A DNA stretch of 64,000 nucleotides from Gigaspora margarita. Taxonomy: Eukaryota > Glomeromycota > Glomeromycetes > Diversisporales > Gigasporaceae. A program made the position numbers and the translations under genes. Location of the stretch: positions 321,143 through 385,142 of the forward strand of contig WTPW01000148.1 of assembly GCA_009809945.1 (NCBI GenBank). Reading direction: 5' to 3'. The notes beneath the pieces were generated by a model. That model made no database searches. It saw only the letters and a program-made list of their open reading frames with translations, and was not told where the DNA came from. This document shows positions 54,809 through 64,000 of this stretch, one piece after another (within the stretch, counting starts at the first letter, position 1; each line of letters begins with the position of its first letter).

Positions 54809-55398
54809 AGGGAAGTGCAGTAAATTACGTGATTAGGGTTTACATAGGTCCTGACCCCCCTGTGATAGGACTGTCAACCAATCAAATTTCATAAAACTCA
54901 AAAACAGCTTTGATCTGAAAATAAGCTACGCCACAATCGACAAAAGTCACTACATAGTAAAGTCTAATTTTTCTTAGCAAATCGATTAAAATCGCTTAAC
55001 TAAACTTATTCAGAAGGTCAAAATACACTTATCTTAAAATTTTTATAAATATTAGAGAATTTTTTATTAATTGACTTTTGATTTTAACATTCAAAGGAAA
55101 AATTAAAATTTTTTAAAAAAATATATTTGACAAACGTAAAAATTAAAAGTTAAATAATAAAAATTTCTTTAATTTTAATAAAAATTGCAGAGTATATGTA
55201 TTTTGGTCTTCCAAATAAGTTTACTTAATGAATAATTATCGATTGACATAGTAGAATTTAGACTTTACTATGTAGCAACTATCTGCGATTAACTAATAAT
55301 CGATTTTGCTTCAATATTATTGGCTATTTATACATATATATATAGAACATGATAGATAGGTGACCCCCTAGATAATTACGTGATTTACTGCACTTCTC
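54809..55398. mobile_element. TA-flanked MITE, GGAAGTGCAGTAAATYACGT ends
   Basis: GGAAGTGCAGTAAATTACGT and complement AGAAGTGCAGTAAATCACGT, TA outside (54807-54808, 55399-55400). Inside, CACTACATAGTAAAGTCTAA and its complement near 55255 mark a truncated 'AAGCTACC' relative (about 54917-55320). Confidence 0.75.
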
Positions 55399-55403
55399 TA
55401 ATC

Positions 55404-56018
55404 AAATGAGTATAGAAAAAACAAAGTAGAGGAATTTGTGAAAATAAAATAGGAATTTACAATATTATAGAATTAAAAACAATAGATAGGTTACAGGAAC
55501 TGCTAGATTTTGGTATAGAGGAGAAATTTAATATACTGGGCATAGTAAAAACAAATATGGATAGTAAACAAGAAAAATATATAGAAATAGATAGGTTCTA
55601 GCAGTATTGCACATTTTGATTGTCCATAGCCTTTTTTGGCATGTCCATGTCCAAAATTGCCCAAATATCCAAGTTTGTTCAAAGTTTGCTCAGGCTCTAA
55701 TAATTAATAAATCTATCAAAAAAATATATAACTATATATTTTTTTAGGTGCTAAACACATTCTAGTTAAAATTAAAATAGGTTATATTAATAAAATTTTA
55801 AGTTCAAAATTGTTCAAAATTGTTCAAATCATTGTCCAAAGCTGTTTTGTAATCCAGTACCTAAACTTTTGGTCAAATACAGAAAAAGAAAAGAAAAAAG
55901 GATCAGGAGTAGAAGTATTAGTGGACAAAAAGTGGGCTGTATACATAATAAAGTGCAAAAGAGTAACCCGTATAGTCTCAAGGTGTACTTTATATTTAAA
56001 AAAAAACTACAATAGTAT
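55404..56018 (+). pseudogene. LINE-C: endonuclease fragment, split by a MITE
   Basis: Broken frames read IGIYNIIELKTIDRLQELLD, FNILGIVKTNMDSKQEKYIE, then after the insertion QYLNFWSNTEKEKKKGSGVE, VLVDKKWAVYIIKCKRVTRI and LYLKKNYNSI. This aligns with LINE-A from LGVHNINGIKRNTQRLQEL through YWSNSDQ and VGLLVDGPWSEHITKVER. The catalytic Asn and Glu positions are lost or altered. The domain stops before GDFN, where an unrelated repeat begins. Confidence 0.7.
55602..55854. mobile_element. hAT-type MITE (copy B) inside LINE-C endonuclease
   Basis: CAGTATTGCACATTTTGATT, TGGCATGTCCATGTCCAAAA, GGTGCTAAACACATTCTAGT and CATTGTCCAAAGCTGTTTTG align with copies A and C. The right end is decayed (GTAATCCAG) and the 8-bp flank is only weakly matching. 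Confidence 0.65.
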
Positions 56019-56950
56019 TTTGGATATTATATCTTCTGTCAAACACAGGTTGAACATGAAAATATCAGACAAACTATATGCTATCCGATATTTCTATATT
56101 ACATAACAATAGTTTAACAAAATATCGTTAACTAAAACTACTGGTAGATAAGTTGCTAAAATCTGTCCAATATTTTGATTTTTTATGAGAAAATTTTAGA
56201 TAAATATCGGAAAGGCCAATATTTTGAAGAAACTTAGATGATATTTTGGTTATTATATCAGGAAAATTTTAATCAGATATCAGCTAATATCTGCTAGCCT
56301 ATGTTGCATGAAAGTGCATTATAATATCAGTGATAGATCTGTGAGGTTTCAGGCATTTGATTCATCGTATATGAAAATATCAGGGATCAGATATTTGTAT
56401 ATATCGACATCGATATAATAAATTAAACTCAAAATGTTAAGATCACGGATGATTAAAGTGTGTATAATTATATAGATCCTTTCAGATAAAGATTCTCCAG
56501 TTAATGACATACAATTTTGATGTATATCATGCCTAGTTTTACTCCTATGATTGACATGTGAGAGGATGTATATTTATGTAGTCTTTATTAAGGATGATTT
56601 CATATAATATATATTAGATTGTGAACTAAGAGCGAGAGCAATCCTTTATATACTTAATCATTTCTCATAATGTTTACGCTAAGATGGTAATGTCTATACT
56701 ATTAATTATGACTTATATATGCTTTCGGCAAGTAAATCATTTTATCAAGTTTATACAAGCACCAAAATATTGAGTATACACAAATACAATGTATGTGGCA
56801 ACGTAATGAACTGAACAAATATCAAAGAAATATGTGATGCAATTATTCGTTATAATATAAATATCAGATAGCTGATTTTTCCATGTATATAATGTATATT
56901 TATATATTTTATAATAAATTAAAAATAGTAATACAGTAGATTAACATATA
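56019..56950. other. Unassigned repeat-like region
   Basis: ATTTTGGATATTATATC, ATATCAGAC, GATATCAGCTAATATCTG and ATATCGACATCGATATAATA suggest a degraded TIR element starting at 56019. A GAGAGCAATCCTTTATATAC word at 56633 resembles the possible LTR cores at 37.6 and 52.05 kb. No gene. Confidence 0.3.
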
Positions 56951-56959
56951 AATAATAAA

Positions 56960-57194
56960 TTTTTTTTTTCACTTTACAACCTTGCGCTATTTATTAGAAA
57001 TTTTATGTACAAATAAATACAAAAAACTACATCTAATTTTAATATAGGCTATTACCCGGTGACTCCTCTAGTGCCCAGGTATGGTTGTTGCACTGATGTT
57101 TGTTAGTATCCAAGCCATACATGACATTACTCATATATTTCTTTGAGAACGTATCCAGGTTCTTAGCTACTTTTGTATTGTCTGACCAATCTAA
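56960..57194 (-). terminator. LINE-B 3' UTR with polyadenylation signal and poly(A) tail
   Basis: On the complement, AATAAA (56995-56990) is followed about 20 bases later by a run of nine A (56969-56961). This is the signature of a retrotransposed polyadenylated RNA. Confidence 0.65.
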
Positions 57195-57680
57195 TTACTT
57201 TCGCACCCACCAACTGACTTCTTCTGTGCCTGTAATTTGTTGAAGTAATGAATTTTCTACTAGAATAGTAGCTTCCACTACTTGTTCTTGCTTCCTTCTT
57301 TTTCTATCTTCATTTTCTGTTATACTTAATGAAGGAGGCCTTAAAACCGAAAAAGAGGCCGGCATGTTGAAATCTTCTCGACGCTTTCTCTTCATCTTCC
57401 TGTTTATACTGACTAACTTCTCCCATCGAATAATCCAATCACATCTTTCTTTCCAAATAATATGATAAAAGCTTTCCTGGAAGACATACAAGACTTCATA
57501 GATACACAGGTTCGCTTCTTTTTTGCTAAGCCCCATACGGTAAAGCTGAGACCACTTTTCCTTTTTTGCGATACCACTGATATACAGCTCCCTTTCTATG
57601 TATCTTTTTTCTTTGTTGTCATCCAACAAAACTTTCCTCCAACTCCTAATGTCTAATATAAACCTTGATTCATCTGTCAA
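57195..57680 (-). pseudogene. LINE-B ORF2 C-terminal segment
   Basis: An open 161-codon segment: LYRMGLSKKEANLCIYEVLY, YHIIWKERCDWIIRWEKLVS, then basic KMKRKRRED and ending EVSWWVRK. It aligns with the C-terminal tail of LINE-A (ERMNVSKNKAWDIAVAFLDE, KERCLIVNEWEK). The zinc-finger region just upstream (complement of 57715-57810) reads NCIMCTEEVKKNISHLVRYS, keeping C-x2-C and His, with the last Cys apparently replaced. A frameshift separates the two. Confidence 0.65.
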
Positions 57681-58111
57681 ACTGTCTATGCTGTTTTAAG
57701 TGCTTGCACTTCTGTTTCTTGCCAAAGCTCCTCTAACAAACTATATCGCACTAAATGACTAATGTTTTTCTTGACCTCTTCTGTACACATAATACAGTTC
57801 AGAGACGTGTATAACCAAGGTTTACATAAGTGCAACTCCTCTAGTGTTGGGAGAAGTTAAAAAATACCTTTAATACGTGAGACGAGCGTGAAACTGTTCT
57901 CCATTGATCTACATCTTACTCCTCCTAATTCTTTAAGTCTTCCCCATCTAAACGACCAATTCAGCTCATCTTCATTAATACCCCAAATTTGAGTAGGAGT
58001 TTTTTTTGAAACAAGGCATTTTTCTTTATGAAATCATCTCTTGAGTTGCATAATAAACTTCCGTGGACAGTCTTCGACAACCTTTCCTTTCCAAATTAAT
58101 GAGACATTTCA

Positions 58112-58983
58112 TCATGTGTTAGAACTGGGTGTCCAGTTCCACTCCTCTTCAAGGTAAGCTGCCTCTTTCGCAAGTTCATCGGCCCTTTCATTCCAAAGTA
58201 AACCACTATGAGCTTTAACTTTGATTAAATCCAGAACAATTTCTTTGGCTTGAATTACTTCTACAATCTTGTCCAAAATTGAACTGTTCATTTGCTTAAG
58301 CAGCTTTTTGTAGCTCTGAGATTTCAAGACTTTCTCGATGCTACTAATTGCAGCTGAACTGTCTGTTTTAATTGTAACTCGTGCGCATGATCTGGCTACT
58401 AACAATGAACACAAAATTGCAACTAACTCTGTCTCGTCGATGACGGCCAGTCAACTACTCTAACTTTTCCAAATGAAACTACTAACTTTTCCTCCCTATC
58501 GAGCTGTACCCAGGCAGCACCCATCCTATTTTCCAAACCTGCTTCCTCTTTATACCATGAGCCGTCTATATAAAACAAATAATCTGCTCTACCCTCCTCA
58601 ATATTCTTAACTACCAAATCCTTTAGTAACTTACTAATTCTACTACCTAAACCTTGCTTCTCAATCAACTCCACTTCAAACGGCCTAATCTCAACCATCT
58701 CCATAGCTTCTTCTGTAATACTGCTATCTCTTGCTGTGCTAACTGAGAAGAAACCTTTGTAGTAACTTATAGGAAATGTCAAGTGCCAATTGTTCTCTTT
58801 TCTAAAAACCCCACTTATTGATTTTACATGTTCACTTTGGTCTACTACAAACTGACAGTCGTTTTCCTTTCCCTTAATATTTAGCTGACATCCTCTACAT
58901 CTTTCGATCCTAACTGATCCTTTTTCTACCTGTACCTCTAACCAATGATCTGCTACCGTCTTGCACTTCAACTTTTTGTTTAC
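58112..58983 (-). pseudogene. LINE-B RNase H domain
   Basis: Reads YLFYIDGSWYKEEAG (Asp), GAAWVQLDREEKLV, then after a frameshift near 58430 ETELVAILCSLL (Glu), VTIKTDSSAAISSIEK (Asp) and LIKVKAHSGLLWNERADELA (His and Asp). All catalytic RNase HI residues are present. Upstream it is in frame with the RT, separated by one TGA at 58984-58986. One shift and one stop are enough to inactivate it. Confidence 0.8.
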
Positions 58984-61755
58984 TCAGCCTAAAAGAAGCT
59001 GGTCCAAATTCTTCTTTTTAACAATCGCCCAGTCTTTGAACCTCTTGTCATCTTGCAGTTTCTCCAGTTGCGGTAGTGAGGCTACATGGTTTTCCACATC
59101 TAGCATATATTCTTTCTTAAGTTTCCTAGATTCTGAACTTCTTAAAACTACTTCCTCAAGTCCAGAAAACCAATGTGGAACTTTCTCCTTTACACTCATT
59201 CCTCTTGAAACCTTGATCTGTTTCCATATCATTAATTCACTTCCAGTTGGGTCCAAGATTTGTTTTAGGCCAACAATTTCCAGATTAATTCTTGCTTTCA
59301 CTGATTGCTTAACCAACTTTTCTTTAAGCAGATCCGTAAGTAACCAATTTTCTTTTACTCTTTCCTCCTGGCAACTCCTTACTTCAAACTTCAAATTCAT
59401 TGTTTTGCATTTCTCCATAATATTACACGTCAAGTTTCCCCTCCAAAGCCTAACAAACTCACTATTAAACTGAGTGCTCCACACGTCCTTCAAGATACCA
59501 GCTTTAATAGCACCCTGCTTTATTTTCAATTCTGCAAGAACACCTACTGTTTTGCAACTGTTCAATCTTTTAAGTACGCTTGTTGCTTGCTTGGTTATAA
59601 GAGTACTTGCTAAGGATTTGAAATCTAGAACACCTCTGTGAAAAAGAAGATCATTTGGAGCAGTTTGAGCAAGCCCTAGCCTTATTTTGTATAAACAAAT
59701 TAATGGCTGGTGAATAAATTCTAACTCCTTCTCTGAGAGTGTTGCAGTTTGTAAAATATACTCTAACTTTGGCAGAAGAACCTGATTATTTATATAACTA
59801 AGTTGGCTAGCTGTAACCCATTTTTTTTCTAACACATGTACGAATGTGCCAACTATACTTCTAGCTATTCGTTTAATATTCACTATCTCTTTGGATGTAG
59901 ATAAGTAGACGCCCAAAAACTTTATATCACAAAGTTTTTTTTCCGCTACCAGTTTGGCCTTACAGAATGTAATATTTTTGTCTTGACCTACAAGCCCTGA
60001 GTTCAAGACCACAAGCTTCGATTTGCTACTATTTATTTCAATATCGTTAAAATAAAAGAACTGTTCAGCAATTTCAATTGTTCTCTCCATCTGTTCCTTT
60101 GAGGTAGCAATCCATGTGGTATCATCCGCATATGCCAAGACTGCCTGACGTATACTTGAAGAACTTTCTACGATTCCATTTGCATCAAGGTTACTTACTT
60201 TTGCTATATAACCTAGATCTTTATCTTTTTGCACTCTTTCTAGCAAAGGATCATAAAAAATACACCATACCAGGGGGAAAATCACCTCCCCCTGATCGAT
60301 TCCATCCTCTGCTATAAATTCTTTTGTGAGACCATAGCTCATAATTACCCTCATACGTCTACTCTCATACAAATTAATAATAAACTTAATTAAAATTTGT
60401 GGAATCTTGATCCTTTGAAGTGCTTTTTCTAACATTAAGAGGCTAACGGAATCGAAAGCCTTCTTCATATCCTGAAAAAGGAGCCATAATTCTTTGCTCT
60501 TCTCTTGGGCCTCTTCTAACAGTGCATTTAATATATGAATAGGCTCCTCTGTTGAGTCTTCTGGCAAACCGGCAAAATTTGGACCTTGAAGAATATTTTT
60601 CTCAATACAAACTTTGCTTAATCATTTGGTTATAACTCTAGTAATGCATTTGCGAAATGCTTCTAATAATGCGATTGGTCTAACCCTTCCAAGATCAAAC
60701 CCCCTGTCTTCACCCTTGGGTATCGTATATATTTGTGCTACTTTCCACTTGTTCGGAATGCAGCCCCTTACCAAACAAAGATTTGCAAAGTTCTTAAAAA
60801 TAATCTGAACTTTATGGGTTGCCTGCTTGATTAACTCATATGTTACATTAGGAATTCCTGGAGCTGATTTCAGTTTCACCTCGTTGAGCATTATCATCCA
60901 TTCTTCCACATCTATTGGAGATAACACCGGGTTGTACCATTCCTCTTTAACCCTATTTAAAGGCTGATACACCCTCTTCCAATCCTCGCTTAATTGGTCC
61001 CAGTAAGGATTTCTCCTCCTAAATTGCTTTTTAAAATGCTCCTCCATTTCTACCAAAACTTCCTCTGGTTCAACAACTAATTTATAGCAGTCCTCCTCCT
61101 CTACTAATATTCTATCTAATGTTACTTTGTTACAAGGTTTTTCCAAAATGCTTGTTAACATCCGCTTATGCTCATCTACTATCATCTCACACCTCCTCTT
61201 TACAAATGCCTTTATCTCTTTCTCTTTTTGCAATTGATTCTCACTAACAATTTTACTTTCAATTGCTTTCCGCCAGAGAATTGCTTTATCCAACCAATTT
61301 TCCAAATCAGTCATATTGATATCATCGATGCTTGTACCCGCCCTAGCATTAATACTTCTAATTTTGCAATTCCAGCCTCGAACTGCGTATGGACTCATAT
61401 CATTGTTTCTACTTTTCCTAATCCTACTAATTAAATACCCCAAATCTTTTGCTATTTTCTGAAAAGTTGCTTCCTTGAGCTCGATCTTCCTTTCTTTTCT
61501 AGTTCCCACCTTCCACTTTGGTAGTGACTCCTCTGCTGCCTTCCAAATTGAAGACTCAATTATCTCCCAAACTTGATCTATGTTTACTTTTTGACCTTGT
61601 AAGAATTGGTCTAAATTCTCTCTATCTTCTTTCATGAGGTGTTTAGGAACTCTTGTTTTTAGCTTGTTCCATAAAAGTGCCTGATAGCTTTCCCAATCCT
61701 TCTGTGTTGCACTATCTAACTTCCAAATTATTCGCTCTGTTGCCTGAGTTCCCAA
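58984..61755 (-). pseudogene. LINE-B reverse transcriptase, nearly intact
   Basis: A 920-codon frame broken only by a TGA at 60622-60624. N-terminal half: WKVAQIYTIPKGEDR, GRVRPIALLEAFRKCITRVI (RT fingers). After the stop: GPNFAGLPEDSTEEPI, LFQDMKKAFDSVSL (motif A Asp), DGIDQGEVIFPLVWCIFYDP (motif B), VLAYADDTTWIATS (motif C, complete catalytic DD, about 60119-60137), IKFLGVYLST (motif D/E region) and SYINNQVLLPKLEY. The TGA falls where LINE-A has Arg (QKRLSKV), so a single CGA-to-TGA change would explain it. The catalytic residues are intact, unlike LINE-A. Confidence 0.85.
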
Positions 61756-62572
61756 AACATCTCCTCTAACAGATTGCCTTGTTTTAGAGACAAAACAACC
61801 GAAGGCAAGTTATGATCACTATCCGAAACGGTTTCCATTTCTTGAATATCTACTTTATTTACTCTTTTCATCGTAGCTTCTGAGACCCATATTTGGTCAA
61901 TACGTGACTTTGTATATCTATTACTCCAGGTATATTCCCTACTACTAGGGTTTAATTTCCTAAAAGCATCACAAAATTGCATTTTTCTTAACCACGTGAA
62001 GAGAGCGAATTTTTTGTTAATACTTGTCTGTGGGAATCTATCTAAAAACTTGTCTGGTATATGATTGAAATCTCCCATTAAAATGATATGCCAAGTTTTA
62101 TTGTGTGTATTGATTATTTCCTTGATTTTCTCAGCAACTACTTTCGCGTTTTCTTTATCATTTGGGGGTAGATATGCTGTTATTACCAGAAGCTTGCATT
62201 TCTTAAAAAAGAACTTAGCCCACATTAATACTCTTTATATCTTTCTATTCTACCCAAATGTTTTTCAATACCTCTTCTAACAAGTAAACCTATACCAGAA
62301 CCTTTATATTTATCTGGTGCTGCACTCGACCAAAAACTACTAAAGTCCTTTAAATTTTTTGCCAAAAAATTTGCCTCCCTTTCTTTTAAGTTTGTTTCCG
62401 CAATTCCAATTAGATCCATCCTTTCATTTGCCACCCATGAAGTCAAAAAATCTAATCTATGTCCATGTGTTTTAAGACCGTTAATGTTATGGAACCCACA
62501 ACCAATGCTCTTTACTCCCGTCACCTTCTTTTGTACGATACCACTACTATCTTTGGGTACCGCACTATTCAT
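61728..62572 (-). pseudogene. LINE-B endonuclease domain
   Basis: MNSAVPKDSSGIVQKK starts the frame at 62572, 20 bases after the ORF1 stop. Motifs: CGFHNINGLKTHGHRLDFL, LIGIAETNLKEREANFLAKN (Glu), a frameshift at about 62225, VITAYLPPNDKEN, LMGDFNHIPDKF (Asp, Asn), SREYTWSNRYTKSRIDQIWV and VSDSDHNLPSVVLSL (Asp-His). All catalytic motifs are kept. A second shift near 61740 leads into the RT frame. Confidence 0.8.
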
Positions 62573-62592
62573 ATATACAACTGGGGCGCCTG

Positions 62593-64000
62593 TTAGGAGC
62601 GCTGTGGGCTTCCTAATTCTTTTTGTCTTCCCTCAATTCTATCAAGTCGCCTTAGTATCTCCTCTAAGATACTGCTTTCTTCATAAACCTCTTTTGATCT
62701 TGATGAGAGGAAAGAGTTACTCATATTGCCTTTATTTGAGTGACTCTTTGCATTGAAATAATTCTGTTAACCAAGCGACTTATTCATATTGGGCATTCGA
62801 TCCTCTCTTTTTTTGCCTTTAGAATTAATACTTTCTCTTTCTTCCCTATACTCAACACTATGTTTCTCTTTATATTTTAAATTGCGTTCAGAACTTACTT
62901 TGAACTTTTCTACCTTTGTCATTTTTGCTTGATCCTCTATGAGTGACCACTCTAGCTTTGTATTATAATAAAAGACTTGCTCTGTCTGACTTTTCAAAAA
63001 GTCCTCTTCATTATCAAAGTAAATACTGGCTGTGCCTCGTTGATTCCAATTTCTATTTGATGAGATATAAACTGCTCTGGCTTTAACACCTTTTAACTGA
63101 CGAAGCAAAGCTGTCTCGACTGCTGTTGTGGGCACATTTCTAACAATTGCCTTAAATTTATTCCTTTCCCACAAGGTGTCTTTGTCGAATTTCACTTGAG
63201 TTAGTCGAACCATTTTTCTATTTTCATAATGAATTCCCTACGAATTTTCTACAAACTCCTCTCTTCTAGCATTTTTAGGCCAAAGCTCTATTAAAGCTGC
63301 CTTCGACCTTTTGCTTACTAGAAACTCTTTAACTGTAACTTTTCCATAAAAACTTAAGTTTCTTCTAATTTGAACTGCTCTAGCTTCTAGAGGAAGATCC
63401 CATATTGTTACTTCCATTTTTCGCTTGGAGAACTTCTCGTTTGTATTCTTCCGACCGAAAAACTCCTTTATTTCAACCCTAGGCTTTGTGTCAAATTCCC
63501 TAATATGCTGCCTGCTATTTTCTGGATTTGTTAATGTTCTTGGAACTTTACTTTCTTTCACATCTTCTACTAATACTATGTTGTTTACAGAAGTTTCTTG
63601 CACATCTTGCATTTCCGTTCCAACAAGTGTTATACTTCTATAACTCCCCAGGGGTTCTTTTTCAGAAGTACCAAATATTTCTTCTTTTGCTGCATTTTCT
63701 GACTTCTGCGTTTTTGTTTTGGCTCACTTTTTTACTGGCCCTTCTTTTTGGCTTGTACTAATTTCTGTTACGAATTCTATCTTCTCTCGTTTTCTATTGT
63801 TTCCCATCTTATTTTCAGTAGTACTTGATGGTGCCCATCTTGAGCTAAATATGTCTTCTGTTTTCATAACCATGCTAGAACTCTCGCTTGAAGATGCCAA
63901 GTGTTCTGTTAAACCTATTTTATTCTCAGCTAAACTTTCTATTTCCATACTTTCTGTCTCTTCTAATTCTTTAACATTACTTTTCTCATATATTTGTTTT
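62593..64000 (-). pseudogene. LINE-B ORF1, two RRM-like domains, partial at window end
   Basis: One frame throughout with in-frame stops after VKK (about 63722), VENS (63238) and KSLG (62767). It reads MEVTIWDLPLEARAVQIRRN and KAALIELWPKNARREEFVEN for the first RRM-like unit. Then come KAIVRNVPTTAVETALLRQL, YISSNRNWNQRGTASIYFDN and YYNTKLEWSLI for the second. It ends SILEEILRRLDRIEGRQKEL and the stop at 62593-62595 inside CTCCTAACAG. The parallel to LINE-A ORF1 is continuous. The N-terminus continues past base 64000. Confidence 0.75.

Larger units (their letters stand above)
56960..64000 (-). mobile_element. LINE-B: RNase H-bearing LINE, 5' end beyond the window
   Basis: Same architecture as LINE-A on the minus strand: ORF1 (64000 to 62593), endonuclease, RT, RNase H, zinc-finger C-terminus and a 3' UTR ending in an A-run (complement of the T-run at 56961-56969). 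The coding frame is damaged by few stops and shifts, making it the youngest LINE here. ORF1 is still open at the window edge, so the 5' end lies outside. Confidence 0.85.

Noticed and set aside
58961..59473. 170-codon plus-strand ORF
   Set aside because: Antisense to the LINE-B RT frame and Ser/Phe/Leu-rich as expected for a shadow.

Overview
The window is a very AT-rich, gene-poor stretch of a eukaryotic nuclear genome, probably fungal. There are long A/T tracts, no operons, no rRNA or tRNA genes and almost no host coding sequence. Nearly everything recognisable is transposable-element debris: LINE-type non-LTR retrotransposons with an RNase H domain, pogo/DDE_1-type DNA transposons, hAT-type elements with 8-bp target duplications, a large TTAA-flanked family, many TA-flanked MITEs, a tRNA-like SINE, and a high density of long palindromes (foldback elements). 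This mix fits an AT-rich, repeat-rich fungus. An arbuscular mycorrhizal (Glomeromycotina) genome is a reasonable guess, but that is inference from composition and protein flavour only.

Layout. 0-1 kb: palindromic satellite interrupted by a hAT-type MITE. 1.3-1.6 kb: C-terminal scrap of a DDE_1 transposase. 2.2-2.4 kb: pogo-type MITE. 3.1-5.5 kb: TA-flanked element carrying an old relative of the 'TTTCGCAA' element. 5.6-6.4 kb: small MITEs and hairpins. 7.2-16.2 kb (+): LINE-A, with its ORF1 open and its ORF2 (endonuclease, RT, RNase H, zinc finger) broken by frameshifts and split by a 1.8-kb TIR element. 16.6-20.8 kb: minisatellites, TTAA-flanked foldbacks and palindromes. 20-20.5 kb: a T-rich tract with a 103-base gap. 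20.7-24.2 kb: a SINE and a pogo transposon with TIRs and a decayed transposase. 24.7-33 kb: AT-rich spacer with tandem repeats and one weak small-secreted-protein candidate. 33-43.6 kb: the densest foldback zone, with a 1-kb palindrome, nested TA elements and a TTAA family. 45.7-47.7 kb: second copy of the 2-kb TIR element. 48-56 kb (+): LINE-C, a decayed LINE broken by at least five nested insertions. 57-64 kb (-): LINE-B, a fairly young LINE with a poly(A) tail and intact RT and RNase H catalytic motifs, running off the window end.

The elements supply one another's evidence. The 1.8-kb insertion in LINE-A leaves a 2-bp duplication and rejoins the RT reading frame when removed. The foldbacks inside LINE-C and inside other MITEs give nested insertions with matching target-site duplications, so relative ages can be read directly. 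Several flanking duplications differ only by C/T or G/A transitions, which points to cytosine-deamination-type decay. No complete host gene can be asserted.
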